Source: Oerskovia rustica (lineage in GTDB: Bacteria; Actinomycetota; Actinomycetes; Actinomycetales; Cellulomonadaceae). From it: 40,966 nt of DNA. Within the stretch, counting starts at the first letter, position 1; every line of letters begins with the position of its first letter. The stretch is taken from assembly GCF_014836555.1 (NCBI RefSeq), contig NZ_JACSQQ010000013.1, forward strand, positions 1 to 40,966, written 5' to 3'. Positions 16,801-24,966 of this stretch are shown piece after piece. A program made the translations under genes and the position numbers. The notes beneath the pieces are model-generated. The model searched no databases and was not told the DNA's origin. It was given only the letters and a program-made list of their open reading frames with translations.

Positions 16801-18441
16801 GTCGTCCAGGAGGTTCGGCTCGGGGCCGATCGCCCCGCCGATCGACGTGACCAGCTCCTCGCGGATCGCGTCCAGCGGCGGGTTCGTCACCTGGGCGAAC
16901 ATCTGCGTGAAGTAGTCGAACAGCAGCCGCGGCCGGCTGGACAGCACCGCGATCGGCGTGTCCGTGCCCATGGCGCCGAGCGGCTCGGCGCCCGTGCCGG
17001 CCATGGGGGTGAGCAGGATCCGCAGCTCCTCCTCGGTGTAGCCGAAGGCGCGCTGGCGACGCTGGACCGAGGCTGGGCTGTGCGCGACGTGCTCACGCTC
17101 GGGCATGCGGTCGAGGTAGACCGAGTTCTCGGCGACCCACTGCGCGTACGGACGCTGCGCGGCGAGCTGCCCCTTGATCTCCTCGTCCTCGATGATGCGA
17201 CCCTGGCCCGTGTCGACCAGGAACATGCGGCCCGGCTCGAGCCGGCCCTTGCGCACGATCGTGGCGGGGTCGAGGTCCAGGACCCCGGCCTCGGACGCCA
17301 GGACGACGAGGCCGTCCTCGGTCACCCAGTACCGCCCCGGGCGCAGCCCGTTGCGGTCCAGGACGGCACCGATGAGGGTGCCGTCGGTGAAGTTCAGGCA
17401 CGCGGGGCCGTCCCACGGCTCCATGAGCGTGGAGTGGTACTCGTAGAAGGCCCGACGGTCCGGGTCCATCTCCGTGTGGTTCTCCCACGCCTCGGGCGCC
17501 ATCATCAGCACGGCGTGCGGCAGCGAACGGCCCGACAGGTGCAGGAGCTCGAGCACCTCGTCGAAGCTGGCCGAGTCGCTCGAACCCTCCGAGCAGACCG
17601 GCAGCAGCGGACCGAGGTCGCCGAGCTTGTCGCTCGCGAGCATGCCCTGGCGTGCGGCCATCCAGTTGCGGTTGCCTCGCACCGTGTTGATCTCGCCGTT
17701 GTGCGCGATCATGCGGAAGGGCTGGGCGAGCGGCCACGACGGGAACGTGTTGGTCGAGAAGCGCGAGTGCACCAGGACCAGCTCGCTCGCGTAGCGCGGG
17801 TCCGAGAGGTCCGGGAAGAACGGCTCGAGCTGCGCGACGGTCAGCATGCCCTTGTAGGTGAGCGTGCGCGAGGACAGCGACGCGAAGAACAGCCCGAGCT
17901 CGTGCTCGGCGCGCTTGCGCAGACGGTACGTCCGACGGTCCAGCTCGAGGCCGGACAGCTCGCGGGTCAGGTCGGCGACCACGAGCTGACGGAAGGTCGG
18001 CATCGAGGCGCGCGCGCTCGGCCCGACGAGGTCCGCCGTCACGGGGACGTCGCGCCAGGCGAGGACGACGAGCTTCTCCTCGGTCGCGATGGCCTCGACC
18101 TGCCGGACCGCCTCGGCCGCAGCCACGGGGTCCTGCGGCAGGAAGGCCATGCCGATCGCGTAGTGGCCCGCGGGCGGCAGCTCGACGTCGACGACGTCCC
18201 GCACGAAGGCGTCGGGGATCTGGGTCAGGATGCCTGCCCCGTCACCGCTGTTCTCCTCGGCGCCGACGGCGCCGCGGTGGTCCAGGTTGAGCAGGGCCGT
18301 GAGCCCCGCGTCAACGATGTCGCGTCCGGGCGTGCCGCGGAGCGTCGCCACGAAGGCGACACCGCACGCGTCGTGCTCGGCCACAGGGTCGTACAGGCCC
18401 TGTGCCGAAGGCGCAGCAGCCCGGTGCAGCGGCGTGGTCAT
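13882..18441 (-). CDS. gltB: Glutamate synthase large subunit
   Basis: 1519 aa. The N-terminal Ntn amidotransferase domain releases ammonia from glutamine; the FMN domain adds it to 2-oxoglutarate. The segment EHDACGVAF shows Cys26 as the nucleophile exposed after removal of a 25-residue propeptide. The FMN and 3Fe-4S region carries [19 protein letters not shown], and the C-terminal beta-helix is rich in Gly ([20 protein letters not shown]). The frame is open to 18489; ATG 18441 is chosen because it gives the usual short propeptide and has a GAGGA Shine-Dalgarno about 10 nt upstream. A stable hairpin lies just upstream of that site. The operon gltB-gltD is the standard ammonia-assimilation unit. 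Confidence 0.96.
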   Translation of the reverse strand: MTTPLHRAAAPSAQGLYDPVAEHDACGVAFVATLRGTPGRDIVDAGLTALLNLDHRGAVGAEENSGDGAGILTQIPDAFVRDVVDVELPPAGHYAIGMAFLPQDPVAAAEAVRQVEAIATEEKLVVLAWRDVPVTADLVGPSARASMPTFRQLVVADLTRELSGLELDRRTYRLRKRAEHELGLFFASLSSRTLTYKGMLTVAQLEPFFPDLSDPRYASELVLVHSRFSTNTFPSWPLAQPFRMIAHNGEINTVRGNRNWMAARQGMLASDKLGDLGPLLPVCSEGSSDSASFDEVLELLHLSGRSLPHAVLMMAPEAWENHTEMDPDRRAFYEYHSTLMEPWDGPACLNFTDGTLIGAVLDRNGLRPGRYWVTEDGLVVLASEAGVLDLDPATIVRKGRLEPGRMFLVDTGQGRIIEDEEIKGQLAAQRPYAQWVAENSVYLDRMPEREHVAHSPASVQRRQRAFGYTEEELRILLTPMAGTGAEPLGAMGTDTPIAVLSSRPRLLFDYFTQMFAQVTNPPLDAIREELVTSIGGAIGPEPNLLDDSPLHARKLILPFPVLDNDELAKILRVDRDPALEGIFRAVTVKGLYPVGGGGQALQDRLEEIFAEVDQHVAEGASFIVLSDRDSNQELAPIPSLLLSSAVHHHLLRRHTRTQVSLVVEAGDVREVHHVALLIGYGAAAVNPYLAMETVEDLAKSGFVPVSPEQAVKNLIKALGKGVLKVMSKMGISTISSYRGAQVFEALGLSHELVADYFAGTTSRLGGIGLDVLAAEVAARHAEAYPASGNHQAHVRLTTGGEYQWRRDGEEHLFDPETVFRLQHATRERRYDVFRQYTQRVDDQSTRLMTLRGLLEFQEGQRPALSIDEVEPVSEIVKRFNTGAMSYGSISAETHETLAIAMNRLGGRSNTGEGGEDPERLYDPERRSKVKQIASGRFGVTSEYLTNADDIQIKLAQGAKPGEGGQLPGHKVYPWVAKTRHSTPGVGLISPPPHHDIYSIEDLAQLIHDAKNANPSARVHVKLVSEFGVGTVATGVSKAHADVVLISGHDGGTGASPLTSLKHAGTPWELGLAETQQTLVLNNLRDRIVVQVDGQMKTGRDVVIGALLGAEEFGFATAPMVVSGCVMMRVCHLDTCPVGVATQNPELRARFTGKPEFVVNFFEFIAEEVREHLARLGFRSIEEAVGHVEALDTRKAVEHWKAQGLDLGPVLEKPQPVEGSSLRNTTTQDHGLDRALDNQLIALATDALENREPVRIALPIRNVNRTVGTMLGHEVTKRYRGEGLADDTIDVSLTGSAGQSMGAFLPRGITLRLFGDANDYVGKGLSGGRIIVRPDRAAVLTGSSNVVAGNVIGYGATSGQIFLRGLVGERFAVRNSGATLVVEGVGDHGLEYMTGGSVVILGPTGRNLGAGMSGGTAYVLDLRPQAMNTTGVSSGELLLDTLDDADAALVEGLVRTHLEETGSTVAAELLEDFDAARARFTRILPAEFARVRKALAQAELDGLDPAAPGVWDQILEVARG

Positions 18442-18460
18442 CAACACCGTCCTCACAGGC

Positions 18461-18479
18461 GCCCGGCCATGGGCCGGGC
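18461..18479 (-). promoter_or_regulatory. Hairpin in the gltB leader
   Basis: GCCCGGCC / GGCCGGGC form a perfect 8-bp stem with an ATG loop, 19 nt upstream of the gltB start and close to its Shine-Dalgarno. It could modulate translation initiation or early transcription. No recognised riboswitch or GlnR-type site was seen. Confidence 0.4.
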
Positions 18480-18531
18480 TTTGATCCAACTTGGGGGATT
18501 GTGGGACTTCATCGGCCCAACGGACATGACT

Positions 18532-18561
18532 GAACCTGCTGGATGGTTGTCCAGCGGGTTC
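18532..18561 (-). terminator. Terminator hairpin after lgt
   Basis: GAACCTGCTGGA (18532-18543) pairs with TCCAGCGGGTTC (18550-18561) over 12 bp with one G-T pair and a 6-nt loop. It begins 21 nt after the lgt stop and separates the trp-lgt transcript from gltBD. Confidence 0.7.
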
Positions 18562-18582
18562 GCCTATGAAAAGACGGATGCT

Positions 18583-19503
18583 TCAGCGACCTGGGTCGGG
18601 TCTGGCAGCATCTGCCTGCTCGGGCTCCGCAGCATCGAGCGATACTGTCTCTTCGCGCCCTGGGTTTCGGCGCCCGACAACGATAAACGCAATCAACGCA
18701 CCGACTCCGACCAGGATGGAGGTCCAGACGTTCAGTCGGAGACCGAGCACCAGCTCGGCGTCGTCGATGCGTAGCATCTCGATCCACACGCGGCCAAGCG
18801 TGTAGAAGAGAACGTACAGCCAGAATACCCGACCGTGACCCAACCTGAAGCGACGGTCGAGATAGATGAGGAGGAAGGCTGCTGCGACGTTCCACAGCAT
18901 CTCGTAGAGGAACGTCGGGTGGAACAGCGTCCCGGCCCCGCACGTGAGTCCTGCGTTGCTGCAGACGTAGTCCGCGATGCTCGGGTCGACCTCGAGCCCC
19001 CACGGGAGGGTGGTGGGACCACCGAACAGCTCCTGGTTGAACCAGTTGCCGAGCCGGCCGATCGCCTGGGCGAGCAGGAGACCTGGGGCGAGCGCGTCCG
19101 CGAACGCCGGGAAGCTCACCTTCTGGCGTCGGCAGCCGATGTAGGCACCCACGGCACCGAGGGCGATCGCGCCCCAGATCCCGAGGCCGCCGTCCCAGAT
19201 GCGCAGGGCCTTGAGCGGGTCGCCGTCGGGACCCCAGTACGCGTCCGGCGAGGAGATGACGTGGTAGAGACGCCCACCGACGATGCCGAAGGGCACGGCC
19301 CAGAACGCGATCTCGAGGACGTCGTCGGCGTCGCCGCCACGCTCGACCCAGCGCTTGCGCGTGAGCCACACCGCGACCGCGATGCCCGCCAGGATCGCGA
19401 GCGCGTAGGCGCGCAGCGGGAAGGGCCCGATGTACCAGGTGTGCTCGGAGGGGCTGGGGATCGAGGCGACCACAGGCCCGACGGCGGAGACCAGCCCGTT
19501 CAT
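18583..19503 (-). CDS. lgt: Prolipoprotein diacylglyceryl transferase
   Basis: 306-aa integral membrane enzyme that moves diacylglycerol from phosphatidylglycerol to the lipobox Cys of prolipoproteins, the first step of lipoprotein maturation. The signature AIGRLGNWFNQELFGGPT is intact, as are GRLYHVISS (catalytic His region) and FYTLGRVWIEMLR near the C-terminus. Seven hydrophobic segments are visible. The ATG overlaps the trpA stop (ATGA), so it is the last gene of the trp unit. The 3' half of the gene is clearly poorer in GC than its neighbours. It would process the FKBP lipoprotein encoded at 32758-33684. Confidence 0.96.
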   Translation of the reverse strand: MNGLVSAVGPVVASIPSPSEHTWYIGPFPLRAYALAILAGIAVAVWLTRKRWVERGGDADDVLEIAFWAVPFGIVGGRLYHVISSPDAYWGPDGDPLKALRIWDGGLGIWGAIALGAVGAYIGCRRQKVSFPAFADALAPGLLLAQAIGRLGNWFNQELFGGPTTLPWGLEVDPSIADYVCSNAGLTCGAGTLFHPTFLYEMLWNVAAAFLLIYLDRRFRLGHGRVFWLYVLFYTLGRVWIEMLRIDDAELVLGLRLNVWTSILVGVGALIAFIVVGRRNPGREETVSLDAAEPEQADAARPDPGR

Positions 19504-20363
19504 GCCGTCACCTGCCCGGTGGTCCCGTCGCCCGCGCGAGCCGTGCGGACGCCTTCCGCCAGGTCACGCGTGACCGTGCGCAGGTTCTCCAGGCGCTCTT
19601 CCCAGGGCTCGTCACCGAGGAGCGGACGGACGAAGGCCGAGCCGACGATCACGCCGTCGGCGTAGCGACCGACCTGCGCGGCCTGTGCGGCCGTCGAGAC
19701 GCCGAGCCCCACGCACACGTGCTCGCCCCCTGCGGCGCGGGTCGCGGCGACCAGCTCCTCGGCCCTGCTGCCGACCTCGGCGCGGACTCCGGTCACACCC
19801 ATGGTCGACGCGGCGTAGACGAAGCCGCGCGACGCGGCCGCCGTCAGGCGCAGTCGCTCGGGGGTCGAGCTCGGCGCGACGAGGAACACCTTGTCGAGGC
19901 CGTGCGCGTCCGCGGCGGCGATCCACTCGCCCGCCTCGTCCGGGATGAGGTCGGCCGTGATGAGCCCGGCTCCCCCGGCGGCCGCCAGGTCGCGGGCGAA
20001 GGCCTCGACGCCGTAGCGCAGCACGGGGTTCCAGTAGGTCATGACGAGCACGGGGACGCCGAGCGCCGCCACGGCCTCGACCGCCGTGAAGACGTCCCGC
20101 ACGCGCGTGCCGCCCGCGAGGGCGTGCTCGACCGCGCGCTGGATGACGGGCCCGTCCATGACGGGGTCCGTGTAGGGCAGCCCGAGCTCGATGATGTCGA
20201 CCCCGGACTCGACCAGCGCCGTCGCGGCCTGGACGGTCCCCTCGACGCTCGGGTAGCCGACCGGCAGGTAGCCGATGAGCGCCGCGCGCCCCTCGGCCGC
20301 CAGCTCGTCGATCCGTGCCGACGTCGCGTGGGGGGCGCGGACGCCCCCGACGGTCCCGCTCAC
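19500..20363 (-). CDS. trpA: Tryptophan synthase alpha subunit
   Basis: 287 aa. It cleaves indole-3-glycerol phosphate to indole and glyceraldehyde 3-phosphate; indole is channelled to TrpB. The catalytic Glu is in [12 protein letters not shown] and the catalytic Asp in [12 protein letters not shown]. Phosphate-binding segments GVTGVR and [10 protein letters not shown] and the C-terminal GVIVGSAFV are present. The start is the GTG that overlaps the trpB stop (GTGA), and its own stop overlaps the lgt ATG. The N-terminal extension before the barrel is short and the length is normal. Confidence 0.96.
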   Translation of the reverse strand: MSGTVGGVRAPHATSARIDELAAEGRAALIGYLPVGYPSVEGTVQAATALVESGVDIIELGLPYTDPVMDGPVIQRAVEHALAGGTRVRDVFTAVEAVAALGVPVLVMTYWNPVLRYGVEAFARDLAAAGGAGLITADLIPDEAGEWIAAADAHGLDKVFLVAPSSTPERLRLTAAASRGFVYAASTMGVTGVRAEVGSRAEELVAATRAAGGEHVCVGLGVSTAAQAAQVGRYADGVIVGSAFVRPLLGDEPWEERLENLRTVTRDLAEGVRTARAGDGTTGQVTA

Positions 20364-21616
20364 AGGCTGCTCCCTTCGCCGTCGACCACGGTGTCCGCGT
20401 CGATCAGGTCGAACCACCGCGCCGCGGTCGCGACGTCCTTGTCCCCGCGGCCCGAGAGGTTCACCAGGATCACGGTGTCCTCCTTGCCCGCGGCCTGCGC
20501 CTCGCGGCCGATCCGCAGCGCTCCGGCCAGCGCGTGCGCCGACTCGATCGCCGGGATGATGCCCTCGGTGCGGCACAGGAGACGGAAGGCCTCCATGGCC
20601 TCGACGTCGGTCACGGGCTCGTAGGTCGCCCGGCCCAGGTCGTGCAGCCACGAGTGGGCGGGCCCGACGCTCGGGTAGTCGAGCCCCGCGGAGATCGAGT
20701 GGCTGGGCAGCGTCTGGCCGTCCTCGTCCTGCATGAGGTACGAGCGCGCGCCGTGCAGCACGCCCGGCGCGCCACCGCTGAACCGTGCGGCGTGCTTGCC
20801 GGTCGGGACGCCCTCTCCCCCGGCCTCGAAGCCGTAGAGCGCGACGTCCTTGTCGTCGAGGAACGCGTTGAACAGGCCCAGTGCGTTCGACCCGCCGCCC
20901 ACGCACGCAGCGAGGGCGTCGGGCAGGCGGCCGATCCGGTCGAGGATCTGCGCGCGCGCCTCCTCGCCGATGATGCGGTGGAAGTCGCGGACCATCTCGG
21001 GGAACGGGTGCGGCCCCGTGACCGTGCCGAGCAGGTAGTGCGTGGTGTCGACGTTGGCGACCCAGTCGCGCAGCGCCTCGTTGATGGCGTCCTTGAGGGT
21101 GCGCGAGCCGATCGTGACGGGGACGACCGTCGCACCGAGCAGGCGCATGCGCGCCACGTTCAGCGCCTGGCGCTCGGTGTCCTCCTCGCCCATGTACACG
21201 ACGCACTCGAGGTCCATGAGGGCTGCCGCCGTCGCGGTGGCCACGCCGTGCTGCCCGGCGCCGGTCTCCGCGATGACGCGCTTCTTGCCCATGCGCTTGA
21301 CGAGCAGCGCCTGGCCGAGCACGTTGTTGATCTTGTGCGACCCCGTGTGGTTGAGGTCCTCGCGCTTGAGGAAGACCCTCGCCCCCCCGGCGTGCTCCGC
21401 GAAGCGGGGCACCTCCGTGAGGGGGTTGGGGCGCCCCGTGTACTCCCTGTGCAGCCGGGCGAGCTCCTCCTGGAACGTCGGGTCGACGACGGCCTTGCGG
21501 TACTCGGCCTCGAGCTCGTCGAGAGCGGCGATCAGGGCCTCCGGGACGAAGCGTCCGCCGAAGTCCCCGAAGTAGGGGCCCTGCTGGTCCTGCAGGGAAC
21601 GTGTTGCGTCGGGCAC
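20360..21616 (-). CDS. trpB: Tryptophan synthase beta subunit
   Basis: 418-aa PLP enzyme condensing indole with serine to give tryptophan. The PLP Lys is in [10 protein letters not shown], and the phosphate loop is GGGSNALG. Other conserved segments are [27 protein letters not shown] and [10 protein letters not shown]. The start is GTG 21616 with a GAGGAGG Shine-Dalgarno 9 nt upstream; the reading frame stays open far upstream through trpC in another frame, but that part is a shadow. It follows trpC by 47 bp. The stop overlaps trpA. Confidence 0.97.
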   Translation of the reverse strand: MPDATRSLQDQQGPYFGDFGGRFVPEALIAALDELEAEYRKAVVDPTFQEELARLHREYTGRPNPLTEVPRFAEHAGGARVFLKREDLNHTGSHKINNVLGQALLVKRMGKKRVIAETGAGQHGVATATAAALMDLECVVYMGEEDTERQALNVARMRLLGATVVPVTIGSRTLKDAINEALRDWVANVDTTHYLLGTVTGPHPFPEMVRDFHRIIGEEARAQILDRIGRLPDALAACVGGGSNALGLFNAFLDDKDVALYGFEAGGEGVPTGKHAARFSGGAPGVLHGARSYLMQDEDGQTLPSHSISAGLDYPSVGPAHSWLHDLGRATYEPVTDVEAMEAFRLLCRTEGIIPAIESAHALAGALRIGREAQAAGKEDTVILVNLSGRGDKDVATAARWFDLIDADTVVDGEGSSL

Positions 21617-21663
21617 GCGGCCTGACCTCCTCGGTACGGGATCTGGGGGTGTCGGGGGCTTGC

Positions 21664-22476
21664 TCAGTGGCGGACGGACCACAGCGACGGGTGCGACCCG
21701 GCCGCGACGAGGTCGGCGACCGACGCGCGCGGTGCGGCGTCCGTGACGAGGGCCTCGCCCACGAGGACGGCGTGCGCCCCGGAACGGGCGTAGTCCATGA
21801 CGTCGTGCGGGCCACGCACCCCGGACTCGGCGATGCGGACGTACTCGTCGGGGATGGCCGGGGCGAGCCGTGCGAACGTCGTACGGTCGACCTCGAGGGT
21901 CTTGAGGTCGCGGGCGTTGACGCCGATGACGCGGGCACCGGCGTCGATCGCGCGCGAGACCTCGTCGAGCGTGTGCACCTCCACGAGGGCGGTCATGCCG
22001 AGCGAGTGGACGCGCTCGACGAGCGAGGTCAGGACGGTCTGCTCGAGCGCCGCGACGATGAGCAGGACGAGATCCGCACCGTGGGCACGGGCCTCCCAGA
22101 CCTGGTACGGCGTCACGACGAAGTCCTTGCGCAGGACCGGGATGTCGACCTTGCCCCGCACGGCGTCGAGATCGGCCAGGCTCCCGTTGAACCGTCGCTG
22201 CTCGGTGAGCACCGAGATGACGGCGGCGCCGCCCTTCTCGTACTCCGAGGCGAGCGACGCGGGGTCGGCGATGGCCGCCAGGTTGCCCTTGCTGGGGCTC
22301 GAGCGCTTGACCTCGGCGATCACGGCGACGGCGTCCTCGGCCTTGAGGCGGCTGATGCAGTCGAGCGCTCCGTGGACGCGCGAGGCGCGCTCCTTCAGCT
22401 CGTCCAGGGTCGTCCTCGCCTGGCGCTCCGCAAGGTCCTCGCGGACTCCCGCGACGATGTCCTCCAGAACCGTCAT
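21664..22476 (-). CDS. trpC: Indole-3-glycerol-phosphate synthase
   Basis: 270-aa TIM barrel that converts carboxyphenylamino-deoxyribulose phosphate to indole-3-glycerol phosphate. Active-site segments are [56 protein letters not shown] and ESGVRG. It is a stand-alone TrpC with no TrpF fusion. ATG at 22476 has a GGGGAG Shine-Dalgarno. The frame is open further upstream to 22662, but that extension lacks homology. The 187-nt stretch upstream carries two overlapping hairpins that could form alternatively. No trpF is present in the window; PriA (HisA) probably supplies that step, as in other actinobacteria. Confidence 0.96.
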   Translation of the reverse strand: MTVLEDIVAGVREDLAERQARTTLDELKERASRVHGALDCISRLKAEDAVAVIAEVKRSSPSKGNLAAIADPASLASEYEKGGAAVISVLTEQRRFNGSLADLDAVRGKVDIPVLRKDFVVTPYQVWEARAHGADLVLLIVAALEQTVLTSLVERVHSLGMTALVEVHTLDEVSRAIDAGARVIGVNARDLKTLEVDRTTFARLAPAIPDEYVRIAESGVRGPHDVMDYARSGAHAVLVGEALVTDAAPRASVADLVAAGSHPSLWSVRH

Positions 22477-22620
22477 CTGATATCTCCCCGTGCTCGTCGT
22501 CGACTCCGTGCCACCAGAGGCTCGCGTCCGTCCGCCGGGACCGTGACGGGTCACCCGCAGCATCTCTCCGCGAACCATTGACAGGGAGATACCTGCCATC
22601 GTAGAGCCGCCTGAGAGTGA

Positions 22621-22669
22621 CCAGGGACACGTGTCACCTCGCGAGACGTGTCCCAGGTCCACGCCTGGG
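22621..22669 (-). promoter_or_regulatory. Two overlapping hairpins between the DUF2752-like gene and trpC
   Basis: Hairpin A: 22652-22657 (CCCAGG) pairs with 22664-22669 (CCTGGG), 6-nt loop. Hairpin B: 22621-22632 pairs with 22646-22657 over 11 bp with one mismatch and a 13-nt loop. Both use 22652-22657, so only one can form at a time. On the minus strand A is made first, 2 nt after the DUF2752-like stop. B may be the terminator of the upstream genes, or the pair may work as an attenuator ahead of trpC. Confidence 0.5.
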
Positions 22670-22671
22670 CG

Positions 22672-23124
22672 TCAGGACGGCCCCAGGAACGGCGCCAGCG
22701 CGGGCACGTTCCGCGCGATCCCGAAGCCGATCAGGATCGCGAGCCCGACGACCCCGGTCCACGGGGGGACCGCCCTCGCCGTCGTTCCGCGCCGGGCCCG
22801 ACGGACCCACAGGGCCCAGGCGACGACGAGGAACGGCACGACGAGGACCCAGAGCGGGTTCATGGCCCACGCCCCCGCGAGGTCGCCCGTCGCGAGGTCG
22901 TGCGTCGCGCGCAGGCCACCGCACGCCGGGCACGCCCACCCGGTGAGGGCGAGCAGCGGGCACAACGGGTAGCCGCCCTCGTGCGGGTCCACGAGCGCGA
23001 GGAGCACGGTGGCCCCTGCGACGCCCGCCCCGACCCCGAGCGGCGTGCGCAGGGCACGCCACGTCCGGTCCTCGGCCCGAACCGTCGCCGAGGGAGCCGG
23101 CGGCGACACCGGTGGTCTCGTCAT
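22672..23124 (-). CDS. DUF2752-like membrane protein
   Basis: 150 aa with about three hydrophobic segments (GVGAGVAGATVLLALV, WVLVVPFLVVAWALW, GVVGLAILIGFGIA). The Cys-rich segment CPLLALTGWACPACGGLRAT is the hallmark of DUF2752: a CPxCG pair after a membrane helix, suggesting metal or thiol chemistry near the membrane surface. Function is unknown. ATG at 23124 has an AGAGGGGG Shine-Dalgarno. It lies 31 bp after the DUF4190-like gene on the same strand and just upstream of the trpC leader. Confidence 0.85.
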   Translation of the reverse strand: MTRPPVSPPAPSATVRAEDRTWRALRTPLGVGAGVAGATVLLALVDPHEGGYPLCPLLALTGWACPACGGLRATHDLATGDLAGAWAMNPLWVLVVPFLVVAWALWVRRARRGTTARAVPPWTGVVGLAILIGFGIARNVPALAPFLGPS

Positions 23125-23155
23125 CTGCGCGCCCCCTCTCGTCCTGTGCCGCTCG

Positions 23156-23746
23156 TCAGTAGGACGTCGAGTCGACCTCGCCGAACGCGAGCCCGAAGCC
23201 CACCAGGATCACGAACAGGATGATCGCGAGCACCGACAGCGCCGACGCGACCCAGCCGAGGATGACCCCCGCCTGCGCGAGCCCTCCGTTGTTCGCCTCG
23301 CCGGCCTCGACCGCACGCTTGGCCTTCGTGCCGACGATGATGGCCGGGATGCCCGTGAGGAACCCGCACGACAGCACGAACGACGCGATGCCCAGCACGA
23401 GGGCCCAGATGCCCAGGTCGTTACGGGGGAAGTAGCCGTAGCCCCCGGGAGCGCCGGGGGCGGGGTACGGCGAGGCACCGTACGGAACCTGCTGCGGCGC
23501 ACCGTAGGGCGGCTGCGCGGGCGGCGGGTACGGCGAGTACCCGCCCTGCTCTGCACCGGGCACGGAACCCGGGGCGGGCTGCCCCGTGGGCGCCGCGTAC
23601 GGCGACGCGGGCTGCCCGGGGTAGGTCGGGTAGCCGGGGGTCGGGGGCGGCGCCTGGCCGGGGGCCTGCGGATCCACGGGCTCGCCGCCGGGCTGCTCGC
23701 CCTCGGGGCGGTAGGGGTCGTTCGGCGGGGTGGGTGGGTAGCTCAT
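23156..23746 (-). CDS. DUF4190-like membrane protein with Pro-rich N-terminus
   Basis: 196 aa. The first 105 residues are a disordered Pro/Gly/Tyr-rich tail with repeated YP, PYGA and QP units. Two hydrophobic helices follow: IWALVLGIASFVLSCGFLTG and VASALSVLAIILFVILVGFG, separated by the small basic loop VGTKAKRAVEAGEANNGGL, which matches DUF4190-type proteins. Function is unknown; such Pro-rich tails are common in actinobacterial membrane proteins. ATG 23746 has a GCAGGT Shine-Dalgarno. It is preceded by two hairpins after the HGxxPAAW gene, so it may have its own promoter. Confidence 0.8.
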   Translation of the reverse strand: MSYPPTPPNDPYRPEGEQPGGEPVDPQAPGQAPPPTPGYPTYPGQPASPYAAPTGQPAPGSVPGAEQGGYSPYPPPAQPPYGAPQQVPYGASPYPAPGAPGGYGYFPRNDLGIWALVLGIASFVLSCGFLTGIPAIIVGTKAKRAVEAGEANNGGLAQAGVILGWVASALSVLAIILFVILVGFGLAFGEVDSTSY

Positions 23747-23815
23747 GGTGCGACCTGCTCTCTACGAGACGGCTGCGCGGCCCGGTCGACGCCGGGTCTG
23801 CTGCCGGTGGTACGG

Positions 23816-23876
23816 CACGCGCCACGCACCGAAGGGGGTGCGCGGCGCGTGGAGTCACGTCCGGGCTCTCGCCCGG
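23816..23876 (-). terminator. Paired hairpins after the HGxxPAAW-type gene
   Basis: CCGGGC / GCCCGG (23861-23866 and 23871-23876, 4-nt loop) comes first on the minus strand, 6 nt past the stop codon. A longer stem follows: 23816-23830 pairs with 23837-23851, 14 of 15 bp, 6-nt loop. Together they look like a terminator separating the trpE unit from the DUF4190-like gene. Confidence 0.65.
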
Positions 23877-23882
23877 GAGGGG

Positions 23883-24158
23883 TCAGTGCTGCGTCGTCGT
23901 CCGGGGTGCGACCCCGGGCTTCGGCTGGCCGTACCCCATGTTGCGCAGCACGCCGCCGCCGACGAGGGCCAGGGCGACCACGACCATGCCGACCCAGAAG
24001 AGCCAGACCTGGGCCATCGCGACGGCGACACCCGCGACGACCGCGCCCACGATGATGCCGATCATGGTGAACCAGGCCGCGACGGTGTGCCCGTGGTTCG
24101 TGGGAGGTGCCGACGGCGGCAGGTAGGAGATCTCGGTGGTCTGCGGCTTCTCGGCCAT
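23883..24158 (-). CDS. HGxxPAAW-type small membrane protein
   Basis: 91 aa with two hydrophobic helices (FTMIGIIVGAVVAGVAVAMA and VWLFWVGMVVVALALVGGGV). The segment NHGHTVAAWFTM matches the HGxxPAAW motif that names this actinobacterial family, with Val in place of Pro. Family members are regularly found beside trpE/trpC, but the function is unknown. The ATG has a GAAAGG Shine-Dalgarno. It is 79 bp downstream of the Trp-region membrane protein. Confidence 0.85.
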   Translation of the reverse strand: MAEKPQTTEISYLPPSAPPTNHGHTVAAWFTMIGIIVGAVVAGVAVAMAQVWLFWVGMVVVALALVGGGVLRNMGYGQPKPGVAPRTTTQH

Positions 24159-24237
24159 GGGGGTGTGCCTTTCGTCAAGATGTGCGCCCAGCCTATCGGA
24201 CGCGGGTCGGTCTGTTCCTGCTGGCAGGACGTGATGT

Positions 24238-24966
24238 TCAGCGGTCGGTGGGGTCCTCGCCGCGGGTCAGCGAGTCCCACGTCTCCTGCTCGTCGGGCTC
24301 CTCGCCCTCCGGTGCGGCCGCCGCGTCGCCCGCCGGCGCGTCGGCAGACGCGGTGGACGACGCGTCGGCGCGACCGGTGCCGGACGACGGCGAGGCCTCG
24401 GTGCGGACGATCTCGTGGCGGGCGGAGACCCGCCCCCACGACGGGGAGGACACCGCCGCCCAGAGGGCCACGAGGACCACGAGCACGCCCACGGCGCAGG
24501 CGACGTAGGGCCAGGGGGTGAGGACGATGCCGCTCGTCATGTCCGTGACCCCGGTCGCCTCGGCGACCGCGGTCCGGGCGGCCTGCGTGGGGTCGCGCAG
24601 GATCGCGGCGGCCGATGCGGCGACGACGACCCCGCTCGCGGCGGACACCAGGAGCACGAGCCAGCGACCGATCCGCCCGACCAGTCCGGGAGCCAGCGCG
24701 CTCGCCACGACGACCAGCGCGCCCGCGCCGACTCCCGGCGCGGCCGACGTGCCCGTGACCTGGACCAGGACGTCGGGGTCGAGCGGTGTGGCCCCCGAGG
24801 TGCGCAGCCAGGTGGGTGCGGCAGCCGCGAGAGCGCCGCCTCCGAGCACGAGCAGCAGCAGGATGGCGCTGCGGCGCGCCAGGCGCCACGACCGCGGCGC
24901 ACGAGCGGCCGCCGCGGACCCGGTACCTCGCGCGGCGCCGGCAGCGCCGGGCGACACCCCGGTCAT
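24238..24966 (-). CDS. Trp-region conserved membrane protein (TIGR02234-like)
   Basis: 242 aa with four hydrophobic segments (SAILLLLVLGGGALAAAAPT, GAGALVVVASALAPGLVG, WLVLLVSAASGVVVAASAAA, YVACAVGVLVVLVALWAAV). A disordered acidic tail ends in ETWDSLTRGEDPTDR; the W-x2-L-x-RGEDPT ending is a hallmark I recall for this family. Such proteins sit directly after trpE in many actinobacteria; function is unknown. The ATG overlaps the trpE stop (ATGA), which fixes the start. The open frame continues upstream through trpE as a shadow. Confidence 0.85.
   Translation of the reverse strand: MTGVSPGAAGAARGTGSAAAARAPRSWRLARRSAILLLLVLGGGALAAAAPTWLRTSGATPLDPDVLVQVTGTSAAPGVGAGALVVVASALAPGLVGRIGRWLVLLVSAASGVVVAASAAAILRDPTQAARTAVAEATGVTDMTSGIVLTPWPYVACAVGVLVVLVALWAAVSSPSWGRVSARHEIVRTEASPSSGTGRADASSTASADAPAGDAAAAPEGEEPDEQETWDSLTRGEDPTDR

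Noticed and set aside
18442-18582. GlnR-type operator or riboswitch in the gltB upstream region
   Set aside because: I searched for the GlnR half-site pattern and known riboswitch-like conserved cores by eye and found only the simple hairpins listed.
12937-18774. Very long plus-strand open frame (over 1,900 codons) opposite gltD/gltB
   Set aside because: It is antisense to well-conserved gltB and gltD, has Arg/Gly/Val-rich shadow composition and no recognisable domain. Long antisense frames are normal at this GC content.
22507-22630. Tandem Trp codons (TGG TGG at 22516-22511, minus strand) as a trp leader peptide ahead of trpC
   Set aside because: The frame containing them has no stop codon near; it runs on through trpC into trpB, so it cannot act as a short leader peptide. 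The codons lie in a non-trpC frame.
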